A DNA stretch of 64,000 nt from Serratia proteamaculans (GCF_008830365.1 NZ_WBKI01000001.1:806001-870000), one strand, 5' to 3'; shown: positions 1 to 9,564, numbered from the stretch's first letter. Made by a program: numbers and translations. Notes: generated from the sequence alone by a model not told the origin.

Positions 1-1829
1 TTAATGGTGAAGATAGTGCTGACGTTGGCCTTCTCGTCGTTGAGGAAGTAATCCTTCACCTCGTCGCTGACCGCAGAGGTACGGGCATTGGTCGCCCCGG
101 CCGGCAGCGTGTACTGCACCATCACCACACCCTGATCTTCATTGGGCAAGAAGCCGGTCGGCAGCCGCATGTACATCACGGCGGCGGCAATCAGCAACAG
201 GCCGTACAGCAACAGATAACGCATTGGACTGTGGATCACCCGGCCAACCTTGTCGGCATACTTCTCCTGCAGGCGGTTATAGCCACGGTTAAATTTGCCC
301 AACAGGCCTTTGTTGGTCAGTTCCTCATGTGCGGGTTTCAGCAAAGTGGCACACAGCGCCGGTGCCAGCGTCAACGCCAGGATCACCGACAGCACCATAG
401 AAGCGACGATAGTCACCGAGAACTGGCGGTATATCACCCCGGTGGAGCCACCAAAAAACGCCATCGGCAGAAACACCGCCGACAGCACCATGGCAATGCC
501 CACCAGTGCGCCGGTGATCTCCTTCATCGACTTTTCCGTCGCTTCACGCGGTGGCAGTTTCTCTTCCCGCATCACACGTTCGACGTTCTCCACCACCACG
601 ATGGCATCATCCACCAACAACCCGATCGCCAGCACCATGCCAAATAGCGTCAGGGTGTTGATCGAGTAGCCGAAGGCAGCGAGTACGCCAAAGGTCCCCA
701 GCAGCACCACCGGCACGGTAATGGTCGGGATCAGCGTGGTGCGCAAATTCTGCAGGAACACAAACATCACAATCACCACCAACACCACCGCCTCGACCAG
801 CGTTTTCACCACTTCTTCGATCGAGATATTAATAAAGTCGGTGCTGTCTTTCGGATAGGCCACCTTGTATCCGTTTGGCATCGAGCTTTGATATTCCGCC
901 ACCTTGGCCTTGACCAGTTTGGCGGTATTGAGCGCATTGGCCCCGGCGGCCAGCTTGACCGCAATACCTGATGCCGGATGGCCATTCAAGCGGGCACTGG
1001 AGGAGTAATCCTCATTGCCCAGCTCAACCCGCGCCACATCACCCAGTCGCACCAGGGCACCGCTGCTGTCACTTTTAAGGATGATATTACGGAACTGCTC
1101 CGGCGTTTGCAGTCGCGACTGCGCCTTCACTGTGGCGGTCAATTGCTGATCGGCTCCAGACGGCAAATCGCCGACCTTACCGGCAGAAACCTGGGTATTT
1201 TGCGCCTCAATAGCCGTTTCGACATCGGACGGCATCAGTGAATAGGACGCCAGTTTGGTCGGGTTCAGCCAGATGCGCATCGCGTATTCTGACCCGAACA
1301 CCTGTACATCACCGACACCGTCGATGCGCGACAGCGGATCCTGAATATTACTCACCAGATAGTCGGATATGTCCGCCATGCTGGCCTTGTCGGTTTCGTC
1401 ATACAACCCGACGATCAGCAAGAAGCTGCTCTGGGATTTCTTGACCGTCACCCCTTGCGCCGTCACCTCGGTCGGCAAACGGCTTTCCGCCTGCTGCACC
1501 TTGTTCTGCACCTGTACCTGAGCGATGTCCGGGTCAGTGCCCTGATCAAAAGTGACATTGATGCTCACCGAACCGTCAGAGCTGCTGGTCGCCGAGAAAT
1601 AAAGTAGCCCGTCCAGGCCGGTCAGTTGCTGCTCAATCACCTGGGTGACGCTGTTTTCCAGAGTCTCTGCATCGGCCCCCGGATAGGTGGCGGAAATGGA
1701 AATCTGCGGTGGCGAGACGTCCGGATATTGAGAAATGGGCAGCGAGTTGATCGACATCAGGCCGCACAGCATGATGATGATCGCAATTACCCAGGCAAAC
1801 ACCGGGCGGCGAATAAAGAACTGCGCCAT
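1..1829 (-). CDS. RND multidrug efflux permease (HAE1/AcrB-like), 3' end outside window
   Basis: Inner-membrane proton-driven drug pump of the AcrB/MexB (HAE1) type, which works as a trimer with the adaptor encoded just upstream and an outer-membrane channel. About 609 N-terminal residues are in the window; the family is about 1,040 long. It opens with MAQFFIRRPVFAWVIA, the usual first helix. A helical block near residues 340-410 contains GLLVDDAIVVVEN, whose Asp pair is the proton-relay site. The start ATG (1827-1829) lies 2 bases past the adaptor's stop, so the two genes form one operon. Serratia has several such pumps (SdeAB, SdeCDE, SdeXY); I cannot say which this is. Only the C-terminal half is missing, because of the window edge. 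Confidence 0.93.
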   Translation of the reverse strand, partial: MAQFFIRRPVFAWVIAIIIMLCGLMSINSLPISQYPDVSPPQISISATYPGADAETLENSVTQVIEQQLTGLDGLLYFSATSSSDGSVSINVTFDQGTDPDIAQVQVQNKVQQAESRLPTEVTAQGVTVKKSQSSFLLIVGLYDETDKASMADISDYLVSNIQDPLSRIDGVGDVQVFGSEYAMRIWLNPTKLASYSLMPSDVETAIEAQNTQVSAGKVGDLPSGADQQLTATVKAQSRLQTPEQFRNIILKSDSSGALVRLGDVARVELGNEDYSSSARLNGHPASGIAVKLAAGANALNTAKLVKAKVAEYQSSMPNGYKVAYPKDSTDFINISIEEVVKTLVEAVVLVVIVMFVFLQNLRTTLIPTITVPVVLLGTFGVLAAFGYSINTLTLFGMVLAIGLLVDDAIVVVENVERVMREEKLPPREATEKSMKEITGALVGIAMVLSAVFLPMAFFGGSTGVIYRQFSVTIVASMVLSVILALTLAPALCATLLKPAHEELTNKGLLGKFNRGYNRLQEKYADKVGRVIHSPMRYLLLYGLLLIAAAVMYMRLPTGFLPNEDQGVVMVQYTLPAGATNARTSAVSDEVKDYFLNDEKANVSTIFTI

Positions 1830-1831
1830 GG

Positions 1832-2989
1832 TTACTGCTCCCCGCCGCTAGCTGCGGCGCTATCCGCCGTTTTTTTCACCTCAACCGCCTTGACCTCAAC
1901 GCCGGCAGCCACTTTATTGGTGCCTTCGACGATTAACCGATCGCCGGCATTCAAGCCTTTACTGACCAACCAGTTGCTGCCGATAACCTGCTCGGTGGTG
2001 ACCATGCGTTGCTCCACCTTGTTTTGCGCGTTAACCACCAGTGCGGTCGCTTCGCCCTTGGCATTGCGGGTAATACCCTGCTGCGGTGCCAGAATCCCTT
2101 TGGGATCGACGCCGTTGTCTACTCTGGCGTGCACATACATCCCCGGCAGTAATTCATGCTCAGGGTTAGGGAACACGGCGCGCAGCGTGACAGAACCGGT
2201 AGACTCGTCCACCGACACTTCCGTCAGTTCCAGCTTACCGGGGTGGGTATAGGGCGTACCGTCCTCGAGTTTGATCGTCACTGGCGTGACATCGTCACGT
2301 TGCAATGAAGCCTGTTGTTTACGCAGCTTAAGCAGTTGGCTGCTGGACTGGGTGAGATCGACATAGACCGGATCAAGTGCGCGAATGGTTGCCAGTGCAT
2401 CAGTCTGGCTGGCGGTCACCAGCGCCCCCGGCGTGACCGAAGAAATACCGATACGGCCGGAAATCGGCGCGCGCACCTGGGTATAGGCGAGATTGATTTT
2501 AGTGGTTTCCAGCGCGGCCTGATATTGCGCGACGGCGGCTATCGCTTCCAGATAGGTCGCCATGGCGTCATCCGCATCCTGTTTGGAGACGCCATTCTCT
2601 TTCACCAGCGCGGCATAGCGCTGGGCTTTCAGGCGGCTTGAATTGACCGTGGCCTGGGCGCTTTTCAACTGGGCGGCGGCCTGATCGTAACTGGCCTGGT
2701 AGGTCGCGGGGTCGATTTGATACAACACCTGACCGGCTTTGACCTCCGCACCTTCGGTAAACAGGCGTTTTTTGATGATGCCCTCCACCTGCGGACGAAC
2801 ATCTGAGGTCATGGTGGCGTTTACCCGGCCAGTCAGGTCACTGCTCAGCGTGACCGCTTGCGGCTGCAGCGTTGCCACACCCACCTCCTGTACGCTGCCT
2901 GCCCCGGTAGGTGCACTACCGGTTTGGCCATCACAGGCGGCCAGCAACAGCGACAGGCTGACCAGTAAAACCTTTTTCCTTTGCATCAA
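1832..2989 (-). CDS. RND efflux periplasmic adaptor lipoprotein (AcrA/MexA-like)
   Basis: Membrane-fusion protein that bridges the RND pump to an outer-membrane channel. It has 385 residues, normal for AcrA/MexA. A lipoprotein signal is visible: KKVLLVSLSLLLAAC, with the lipidated Cys at about residue 19 and Asp at +2, which keeps lipoproteins in the inner membrane. The first lipoyl half contains EGAEVKAGQVLYQIDP, the hairpin follows at about residues 95-160, and the second lipoyl half has VRAPISGRIG. Two start codons are adjacent (MM); either fits. The permease gene follows after 2 bases. No regulator gene lies directly beside the pair. Confidence 0.93.
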   Translation of the reverse strand: MMQRKKVLLVSLSLLLAACDGQTGSAPTGAGSVQEVGVATLQPQAVTLSSDLTGRVNATMTSDVRPQVEGIIKKRLFTEGAEVKAGQVLYQIDPATYQASYDQAAAQLKSAQATVNSSRLKAQRYAALVKENGVSKQDADDAMATYLEAIAAVAQYQAALETTKINLAYTQVRAPISGRIGISSVTPGALVTASQTDALATIRALDPVYVDLTQSSSQLLKLRKQQASLQRDDVTPVTIKLEDGTPYTHPGKLELTEVSVDESTGSVTLRAVFPNPEHELLPGMYVHARVDNGVDPKGILAPQQGITRNAKGEATALVVNAQNKVEQRMVTTEQVIGSNWLVSKGLNAGDRLIVEGTNKVAAGVEVKAVEVKKTADSAAASGGEQ

Positions 2990-3133
2990 CTTTCTATCCT
3001 ATTGAGAACGGTTATTCTCAATATATAGAAAGCGATGTTTTTAGTCTGACAGGGTTACGTAAGGATTGAGTAAAAGTGCATCGCGGAGCATGGGGAAACC
3101 GGTACGCCTGCCTTTAACGTACCGGCTCAGGGG

Positions 3134-4648
3134 TTATTTCTTGCGCAGAGGCACATCTTTCAACAACCAGGTCAGGGCGAAGGCCAGCGCCATCACCCCA
3201 GCCGCAATCTGATACACCGAGTGGATCGCCCCACCGAAGGCCTGTAAATAGTCGTGTTGCAGTTCCGCAGGCAGATGGTGTACGGCATCGGCGCCCAGTG
3301 AACGAGGCAGCTCCGCACCTTCCGGCAGCAAGGTGGTCAGGCGGCTGTGCAGTACATTGGTAAAGATCGCGCCGAACACCGCCACGCCGATGGAACCGCC
3401 TATCGAGCGGAACAACGTGGCGCTGGAGGTCGCGACCCCCATATGTTTTGGCTCAACGCTATTTTGCGCCGCCAGGATCATCACCTGCATTACCATACCC
3501 AGTCCCAACCCCAGCAGGCTGATGTAGAGATACAGCAAATGCACCGGGGTCGAGTTTTTCAGCGTCCCCAACAATACCATCCCCGCCAGTGCACACAGGG
3601 TGCCAATAATAGGGAAAATACGGTATTTACCGCGCTTGCTGATTAACCGACCGCTGACGATCGAACTGAGCATGATCCCTCCCATCAGCGGCAGCAGTTG
3701 CATCCCGGCCTGGGTCGGCGTTGAGTCCTTCACCACCTGCAAATACAGCGGCAGGAAGGTCACCGAACCAAACAGCGACATGCCAACGATAAAACCGATC
3801 AGCGCACAGAGCACAAAGGTGCGGTTGCGGAACAACCCTAGCGGAATGATCGGCTCGCTCGCCAACCGTTCTTCGTAGATAAAACCGCCCAACGACACCA
3901 GGCCAAAGGCCAGAATGCACCACAGTTGACCGTCCGACCAGGCCATCACCGTACCGCCCTGGCTGGTAAACAGGATGATGCAGGTCAACGCGGCAGCCAG
4001 ATAACTGGCACCCAGAAAGTCAATTTCGTGCTTCACCCGGTTAACCTTGGACTGGAACACCGCACCGATCACCAACAGCGCGAAGATCCCAAGCGGCAGG
4101 TTGATATAGAAGATCCAACGCCAGGAGAAATGCTGTACCAGTACCCCACCGATCAGCGGGCCGACTACCGTCGCCAGACCAAACACCCCGCCAAACAGCC
4201 CCTGATAGCGCCCGCGATCGGCCGGTGGAATAACATCACCGACCACCGCCATGGTCACCACCAGTAACCCACCGCCACCCAGTCCCTGCAGCGCACGCAT
4301 CAGGATTAACTGTGTCATGTTCTGCGCCAGCCCGCATAACACCGAGCCGAGTAAAAACACCACAATGGCGATCTGCAGCACGATCTTGCGACCGAACAGA
4401 TCGCCAAACTTGCCATACAGTGGCACCACAATGGTTGATGCCAACAGATAGGCCGTCACTACCCACGACAGATTCTCCAGGCTACCGAATTCGCCAACGA
4501 TGGTTGGCAGCGCGGTGGAGACAATGGTCTGATCGAGCGCCGCCAGCAGCATCACCAGCAGCAGTGCGGAGAACAGCAAACGGATCGAGGGTGCCTGTTC
4601 AGATGCCCTGCCGTTATCTTCGTTGCCCGCCAGATTATCAATACCCAT
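3134..4648 (-). CDS. MFS drug exporter, DHA2 family (EmrB/QacA-like, 14 helices)
   Basis: Drug:H+ antiporter of the inner membrane, 504 residues, which is the 14-helix DHA2 length. It shows LDQTIVSTALPTIVGEFG near the N-terminus (motif D1 of DHA2 exporters), GDLFGRKIVLQ (motif A) and a motif-C-like stretch, RGRYQGLFGGVFGLATVVGP. No EmrA-type adaptor gene is adjacent, so it probably acts alone, like QacA. It is divergent from a TetR gene, and a near-perfect palindrome sits 20-41 bases upstream of its start codon. That arrangement suggests local repression by the TetR protein, with relief by a pump substrate. Which drugs it exports cannot be read from sequence. Confidence 0.9.
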   Translation of the reverse strand: MGIDNLAGNEDNGRASEQAPSIRLLFSALLLVMLLAALDQTIVSTALPTIVGEFGSLENLSWVVTAYLLASTIVVPLYGKFGDLFGRKIVLQIAIVVFLLGSVLCGLAQNMTQLILMRALQGLGGGGLLVVTMAVVGDVIPPADRGRYQGLFGGVFGLATVVGPLIGGVLVQHFSWRWIFYINLPLGIFALLVIGAVFQSKVNRVKHEIDFLGASYLAAALTCIILFTSQGGTVMAWSDGQLWCILAFGLVSLGGFIYEERLASEPIIPLGLFRNRTFVLCALIGFIVGMSLFGSVTFLPLYLQVVKDSTPTQAGMQLLPLMGGIMLSSIVSGRLISKRGKYRIFPIIGTLCALAGMVLLGTLKNSTPVHLLYLYISLLGLGLGMVMQVMILAAQNSVEPKHMGVATSSATLFRSIGGSIGVAVFGAIFTNVLHSRLTTLLPEGAELPRSLGADAVHHLPAELQHDYLQAFGGAIHSVYQIAAGVMALAFALTWLLKDVPLRKK

Positions 4649-4667
4649 TTAGCTGAGCCTGCTTGTA

Positions 4668-4689
4668 ATTAATTAATCGAGTAATTAAT
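4668..4689. promoter_or_regulatory. 22-bp near-perfect palindrome, likely TetR operator
   Basis: ATTAATTA (4668-4675) and TAATTAAT (4682-4689) are exact inverted repeats around ATCGAG. Only one pair in the whole 22 bp is mismatched. It lies between the divergent MFS exporter and TetR genes, where a TetR-family operator is expected. Confidence 0.65.
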
Positions 4690-4730
4690 ATATGAGTTAT
4701 TCATTTCTTCGGTCAATGGATCTCACCGCG

Positions 4731-5387
4731 ATGACAGCACAAAACGTTCAAAAACCGCGCCGCCCCGGTCGCCCTAGCGGCAGCGCTAATGGCGCAGAAA
4801 AACGCGAGCACCTGCTCAACACGGCGCTTAATATGTTTGCCCGTCAAGGCATTGCCGATACGTCGTTGAACGCCATCGCCCGTGAGGCCGGTGTCACTCC
4901 AGCCATGCTGCACTACTACTTTCACAACCGTGAACAGTTGCTGGATGTATTGATCGACGAACGTTTTCTACCGGTGAGGCTCGCTGCCAGCAGCGTTTTT
5001 GACGCCAATGCGGACGATCCCGTGGCTGCCATTACCCAACTGGCGCAGCGGTTTATTGATATCTCCAGCGAGCACCCGTGGTTTCCCCCGCTGTGGTTGC
5101 GTGAGGTGATGAGTGATAACGGTGTATTGAAGCAGCGAATGAACGAGCGTTTTGGCGACACCCAGCGCAAAGGTGCACTGCAATCGATCATCCGTTGGCA
5201 AGCGGAAGGTAAACTGCATGCCGGGCTGGAGCCCTCATTATTGTTTATCACCCTGTTTGGCATGACGTTGCTGCCGTTGGCCACCGCGCCCAAATGGCAG
5301 CGTGATGACAGCAACCCATTGAGCGCCGATGTCATCGCCCGCCATGCCATTACGCTGCTGACCCACGGCCTGGGACCAAAGCGCTGA
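4731..5387 (+). CDS. TetR/AcrR-family transcriptional regulator
   Basis: DNA-binding repressor with an N-terminal helix-turn-helix: a run ending ALNMFARQGI, then TSLNAIAREAGVTPAMLHYY followed by FHNREQLLDVLI. The C-terminal ligand domain shows no family I can name. The frame is open from an ATG at 4692, but that codon touches the palindrome and lacks a ribosome site. The ATGs at 4716 and 4731 are better placed, and I took 4731 (218 aa), giving MTAQNVQKPRRPGRPSG; a basic N-terminal arm like this is common. It is divergent from the DHA2 exporter and is probably its repressor. The exact start is uncertain. Confidence 0.88.
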   Translation: MTAQNVQKPRRPGRPSGSANGAEKREHLLNTALNMFARQGIADTSLNAIAREAGVTPAMLHYYFHNREQLLDVLIDERFLPVRLAASSVFDANADDPVAAITQLAQRFIDISSEHPWFPPLWLREVMSDNGVLKQRMNERFGDTQRKGALQSIIRWQAEGKLHAGLEPSLLFITLFGMTLLPLATAPKWQRDDSNPLSADVIARHAITLLTHGLGPKR

Positions 5388-5475
5388 GGTATTGAAAACG
5401 GGCATTAATGATTTTACGTTCGGTCGGAGAAATGAGAGATTATGACCTCACCTCTTTAGGATAAAGGGTTTAGCT

Positions 5476-5679
5476 ATGAAGCAGGAAAGGCTCAAAAGAT
5501 TAAAGCTGGTCGCGGGCGTCTCTTTTACCGTCTATTTGATAACCCATATCAGGGAGTTTAACTTCCCCGGTTCTTTGTTTAATGCCTGCCTTGCTTCAAT
5601 CATTGTCACCCTGCTTTATGCCTTCTTTTCCAGCCACTTCTGGAAAAAGTATGTTTTGAAACTAAAAGACGTTGAATAA
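5476..5679 (+). CDS. Small membrane protein, unknown function
   Basis: 67-residue protein with two predicted membrane stretches, LKLVAGVSFTVYLITHI and LFNACLASIIVTLLYAFF. It ends in a basic tail (KKYVLKLKD). A purine-rich AGGATAAAGGG lies 8-18 bases before the ATG, which supports translation. I do not recognise a family. It stands alone between the TetR gene and an AT-rich gap. Confidence 0.6.
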   Translation: MKQERLKRLKLVAGVSFTVYLITHIREFNFPGSLFNACLASIIVTLLYAFFSSHFWKKYVLKLKDVE

Positions 5680-6033
5680 CCTTTTTGGGTAAAATGCTTT
5701 TGATAATATAATTGGTTATATGAATAATTAGTTTGATGACCGAGCCTGCAGGCAAACCATTAATTATAACTGGCAGATTAACCACCCGAATTGAATATTA
5801 TTTATTTATTTTTAATGCAAAAATCAGCTTTTACACCATAATATTAAGTTCATATTAAGATTTTCGTTACCAATAATTAAAACCAAAATCACCACATTGC
5901 ATTACTTTCCAAGCTAACCAATAAAATACTATAATAACAATACATTACCATCTACCCCAGGGTTTTCCACATCACGGATGTTTAATGATTTTAAAGACAT
6001 TACATCACTGAAAACCCAAATCTTGGAGGTAGC
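5680..6033. other. AT-rich intergenic stretch, no gene seen
   Basis: About 350 bases, much more AT-rich than the flanks. No ORF with a ribosome site, convincing terminator or RNA gene was seen. It presumably holds the promoter of the secreted heme protein that follows; TTGGAGG is 6-12 bases before that start. Confidence 0.5.
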
Positions 6034-7218
6034 ATGAGAAAATATTTACCAATGGCAGTCATAGGTATGGCGATTGCTGCAGCAAGCTCACCATTATCCG
6101 CTCTGTCAGCAAGCAGCAACGATATTACCGTCACCGTTTCTTCCGGTGCAGGCCCCGTTGATGGTACGCAACAGAATTCCGATGAGTTTATGTGGCGGCA
6201 ATTCGTTGATCTGGTATCCCCATCGGCAACGACCCCCTCGAAGGTAGAATTCGAAACCTGGGCCTCCGACAGTGACACCTTTACCTCAACGCCGCAATGG
6301 CCGGCCCCTGACGCACGACCTAAGCTGCACGCCAGCCTGCTACAGGCGCTCAAAAGTGGTCATTCATTGGCTGCCACGTTGGATGTGCCCTGTGCTAAAC
6401 CGGGAAATGCCGCAGTCGCAGGCTTTCCAACTAGTGGGACGCCAACCCCTTGTGTCGCGGAAGAAACCAAAAGGAACAAACCGCAATTCGACTACATCGT
6501 CAATAACAACCTGAATACGCGGGCCGGGTTGGCAAAAGCTTTTGCCAACAGTGCTTTTAGCGCGTTAGTCATGCCAAAAGAGTCTTTATCGGTCAAAACC
6601 GACTGGGTACCGGTTAAAACCGTATTGCAATGGATCCCCTACACCACCGAGAAGTTTATTCGTGATAACTATTACATCACTACAGACAATGGTACCGAAT
6701 ATGCTCTGGTTTCAATGCACGTCAGTAGTCGGCAAAACCCGAACTGGGTCTGGGCAAGTTTCGAACATTTTTTAAATCCTGGTCGCTGCGACAGCATCGG
6801 ATGTAGCGACAGTTTTGGCTCCACCGACCCCGTGGTACAACCCAACCGCAACGCCGCCAACAAACAGTATGGAGCCTGCAGAATCAGCACCGCCCTGGCG
6901 CAGCTGATGAAGGAAAAAAATCTTTCGTCCGTTTGGCGCTCCTACTGTCTGAAAGGCAGTCAGGTTGACTATGCCGCCAGTAATGGCATTCCCAGCGCTT
7001 TAGGTAACTCGGTGATTGAAGGCGTGGTCGGCAACGGAACAATATCCGCATCATCCTGCATTGCCTGCCACGCCTACGCTTCTTTCGGGAAAGAGGGGAA
7101 ACCCACCTCGCAAACCACAGCAATGCTCCCCTATAACCCAACAGGAGAACCAATCCAGAATGTACTTATTGGTTCGAAGCAGTATGACTTTATGTGGGGA
7201 GTGCTTTTGGCTCCGTGA
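6034..7218 (+). CDS. Secreted protein with one c-type heme motif, function unknown
   Basis: 394 residues with a signal peptide (MRKYLPMAVIGMAIAAASS, cleaved around the ALSA region), so exported. A single CxxCH motif, CIACH at residues 342-346, can bind covalent heme c, with no second one. The C-terminal position of the motif and the Cys-rich middle (PGRCDSIGCSD, YCLKGS) are unlike ordinary small cytochromes c. WVPVKTVLQW and FEHFLNPGRC suggest a folded enzyme-like domain, but I do not recognise it. It is a lone gene with AT-rich DNA upstream and a convergent agmatine deiminase downstream. It may be a periplasmic redox protein or a heme-dependent oxidoreductase. Confidence 0.75.
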   Translation: MRKYLPMAVIGMAIAAASSPLSALSASSNDITVTVSSGAGPVDGTQQNSDEFMWRQFVDLVSPSATTPSKVEFETWASDSDTFTSTPQWPAPDARPKLHASLLQALKSGHSLAATLDVPCAKPGNAAVAGFPTSGTPTPCVAEETKRNKPQFDYIVNNNLNTRAGLAKAFANSAFSALVMPKESLSVKTDWVPVKTVLQWIPYTTEKFIRDNYYITTDNGTEYALVSMHVSSRQNPNWVWASFEHFLNPGRCDSIGCSDSFGSTDPVVQPNRNAANKQYGACRISTALAQLMKEKNLSSVWRSYCLKGSQVDYAASNGIPSALGNSVIEGVVGNGTISASSCIACHAYASFGKEGKPTSQTTAMLPYNPTGEPIQNVLIGSKQYDFMWGVLLAP

Positions 7219-7231
7219 CAGGAGGCTATCA

Positions 7232-7258
7232 CCCAGGGATGTTATGCACGCCCCTGGG
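7232..7258. terminator. Possible hairpin between convergent genes
   Basis: CCCAGGG (7232-7238) and CCCTGGG (7252-7258) can pair, between the convergent heme protein and agmatine deiminase genes. No clear T-run follows on the plus strand, so this is a weak terminator call. Confidence 0.35.
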
Positions 7259-7272
7259 CCCCATTACCGGGT

Positions 7273-8400
7273 TTAAACGGCCGGCAGTTGGTTGGTGACG
7301 CAGTGAATACCGCCGCCGCCAGCGGCGATGGCATCAATATCCAATTGCACCACTTCACGATCCGGATAAAGCCCGTTTAATAACCGCAACGCTTCAGCAT
7401 CTGCCTCCGGGTCGCCAAACTCGGGGGCGATGACTGCACCGTTGATCACAAAGTAATTGATGTATCCCGCCGCAAAATCCGGATTCCCCTTGCTGAAACG
7501 GCTGCGACGCGGTTCCATCGGGGGCGACATGGTGTGCACCTGTAGCTTGCGGCCATCGGCATCGGTCGCTTGTTTAAGGATCGCCAAATGCACCTGGGTG
7601 ACTTTATGGTCGTAAGAGTCGGGATCGGTGTCCATATTGGCCACCAACACTCCCGGGCTGGCAAAACGGGCATAGAAATCGACGTGGGCATCGGTAATAT
7701 CCTTACCTTTAATCCCCGGTAGCCAGATGATTTTGCGCAGGCCAAGCATCTCTTTCAACTCTTGTTCTACCCGGTCACGACTCCAGCCTGGGTTGCGGTT
7801 ATTGTTGACCCAACTGCTCTCGGTCATGATTCCGGTGCCATAACCATCCACTTCTATGCCGCCGCCTTCGCCTACCAGTCCACTGCGCCGTATATTGGCG
7901 ACGCCGTAATGATTAGCTTCAAACGCTGCCAGACGCGCATCATAGGTGTGCTGCTGTTTGTTGCCCCAGCCGTTAAAATTAAAGTCCACTGCCCCCAGTT
8001 TGCCCGTATCGTTGATGACAAAATTGGCGCCAATATCACGCATCCAAATATCATCGAGTTCGGTAACGATATAGGTCACATTGTGGCTGCCGCATTTCTC
8101 CTCTGCCAACCGACGCTCGCTCTCCCGGCAGAATACCGTTAACGGCTGATATTGAGCGATGGCGCGAGCGATCCGTCCCAGGGCACTCTGCACACCCGAA
8201 GTATAATCAGCCCAAATAGCCCGCTGGGCCCCGAAGGCGATAAACGCGCGTTGTTGCTCCTCGCCTTCATCCGGCATGCGCCAGCCTTCTCCGCGCCCGG
8301 CCTGCGCTGCGTGGGCGGGTAACGTCAGCCCCATGGATGCCGTCAGGCTCATGCCGGCAATCAGGGATGCCTGCTTAATAAATTCACGACGCGTTGACAT
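7273..8400 (-). CDS. Agmatine deiminase family protein with Tat signal
   Basis: Guanidino-group deiminase of the agmatine deiminase / porphyromonas-type PAD family. The usual reaction is agmatine to N-carbamoylputrescine plus ammonia. Conserved active-site blocks are present in order: DDIWMRDIGANF, GLVGEGGGIEVDG, DITDAHVDFYARF and GGGIHCVTNQLP, with the catalytic Cys at residue 367 of 375. It begins MSTRREFIKQASLIAG, a twin-arginine signal, so it should be exported folded to the periplasm; cytosolic AguA enzymes lack this. The start at 8400 has AGGAG 6 bases upstream; an in-frame ATG at 8424 has none. It is divergent from a LysR gene, its likely regulator. The substrate is inferred from the family. 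Confidence 0.88.
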   Translation of the reverse strand: MSTRREFIKQASLIAGMSLTASMGLTLPAHAAQAGRGEGWRMPDEGEEQQRAFIAFGAQRAIWADYTSGVQSALGRIARAIAQYQPLTVFCRESERRLAEEKCGSHNVTYIVTELDDIWMRDIGANFVINDTGKLGAVDFNFNGWGNKQQHTYDARLAAFEANHYGVANIRRSGLVGEGGGIEVDGYGTGIMTESSWVNNNRNPGWSRDRVEQELKEMLGLRKIIWLPGIKGKDITDAHVDFYARFASPGVLVANMDTDPDSYDHKVTQVHLAILKQATDADGRKLQVHTMSPPMEPRRSRFSKGNPDFAAGYINYFVINGAVIAPEFGDPEADAEALRLLNGLYPDREVVQLDIDAIAAGGGGIHCVTNQLPAV

Positions 8401-8548
8401 GTTTTGCTCCTGTATTGTCGTCATTGAGATAAGATATTCTGTTCAGTGAAAGACGGCGTGATTTCGATGTGATACATGTTAAAGCTTCCAATGCGGCCAT
8501 AACAAAGGATACATTTAGCAGACACCTGATTAGATAGGCTTATCAATA

Positions 8549-9412
8549 ATGCTAAAACACTGGCCGCCGATGAACGCGTTACGTGGGTTTGAAGCCGCTG
8601 CCCGCCTGGGCAGTTTCCACCAGGCCGCCGATGAGTTGCACCTCACCCAGTCGGCGATCAGTCAGCAAATACGCAGCCTGGAAGCCTATCTGGAACAACC
8701 GTTGTTTTTCCGCAGCGGCCGCAGCGTCAGCCTGACCGACGCCGGGCACGATCTGTACAGCACCGCCCAGGTGATGATGCAACAACTGGCGGTCGGCATC
8801 CGCCGCCTGGATCAATACCGCAAACCCAACCAACTGATCGTCAATACCACTCCGGCGTTTGCCCGCCACTGGCTGGTGCCGAACCTGAAAAGCTTTCATC
8901 GGCTGCACCCGGATATCGATCTTTGGTTGTTCACCAGCTTTGATCCCCCGGATATGGCGACGGAAACCGTCGATCTGGCGATCCGTGACGATCTCAGCGC
9001 ACAAGCCGAATGCAGCCTCCGGGTATTACATCAGGACCGACTCTATCCGGCTGGTCATCCTGACTTACTGAAACTGGAGGCTGAGCAACGAACCACTCTG
9101 CACGGCGAACGTGAGATGGACTGGAGCCATTGGGCCGTTCAGGGCGGCGTCAATGTGGGGCAAAGCAGTCACGGGCTGAATTTCTCAGACCCGGGCCTGT
9201 TATTGGACGCCGCCTGCGATGGTCTGGGCATCGCGCTGGTCAGCCAATTGCTGGCACAGCAGGCGTTGGCAAAAGGGGGATTGCAACCGCTGACGGAACA
9301 AAGCGTGCGCGGCCCTAACTGGGCCTGGCTTGTCCATCGTGACAGTGAAAACAGCCCGCATACTCGGCAGTTTTGTGAGTGGTTGCTAACTCAATTGCCG
9401 CCGCCAATTTAA
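8549..9412 (+). CDS. LysR-family regulator (GcvA-like)
   Basis: 287-residue LysR-type regulator. The N-terminal winged helix is clear: LRGFEAAARLGSFHQAADEL then LTQSAISQQIRSLEAYL. The ligand domain starts near residue 90 and includes ATETVDLAIRDD, in the style of GcvA/AmpR-like members. It is divergent from the Tat-exported agmatine deiminase with 148 bases between starts, the usual layout for a LysR protein and its target. The effector cannot be told from sequence. Confidence 0.9.
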   Translation: MLKHWPPMNALRGFEAAARLGSFHQAADELHLTQSAISQQIRSLEAYLEQPLFFRSGRSVSLTDAGHDLYSTAQVMMQQLAVGIRRLDQYRKPNQLIVNTTPAFARHWLVPNLKSFHRLHPDIDLWLFTSFDPPDMATETVDLAIRDDLSAQAECSLRVLHQDRLYPAGHPDLLKLEAEQRTTLHGEREMDWSHWAVQGGVNVGQSSHGLNFSDPGLLLDAACDGLGIALVSQLLAQQALAKGGLQPLTEQSVRGPNWAWLVHRDSENSPHTRQFCEWLLTQLPPPI

Positions 9413-9564
9413 CGTTCCAGCTCACGGATCCAGGCGGCAGATAAAGCAGGTCGGATTGAGCGGTGCTACCTTCAATCAGGCGCCCTTAAAACCTCATAGA
9501 ATGGCGCTAAGTGATTGTTGAAATTGAATTCACCTGTCATCGTTCAATTCGAAAAGGAACCGCT

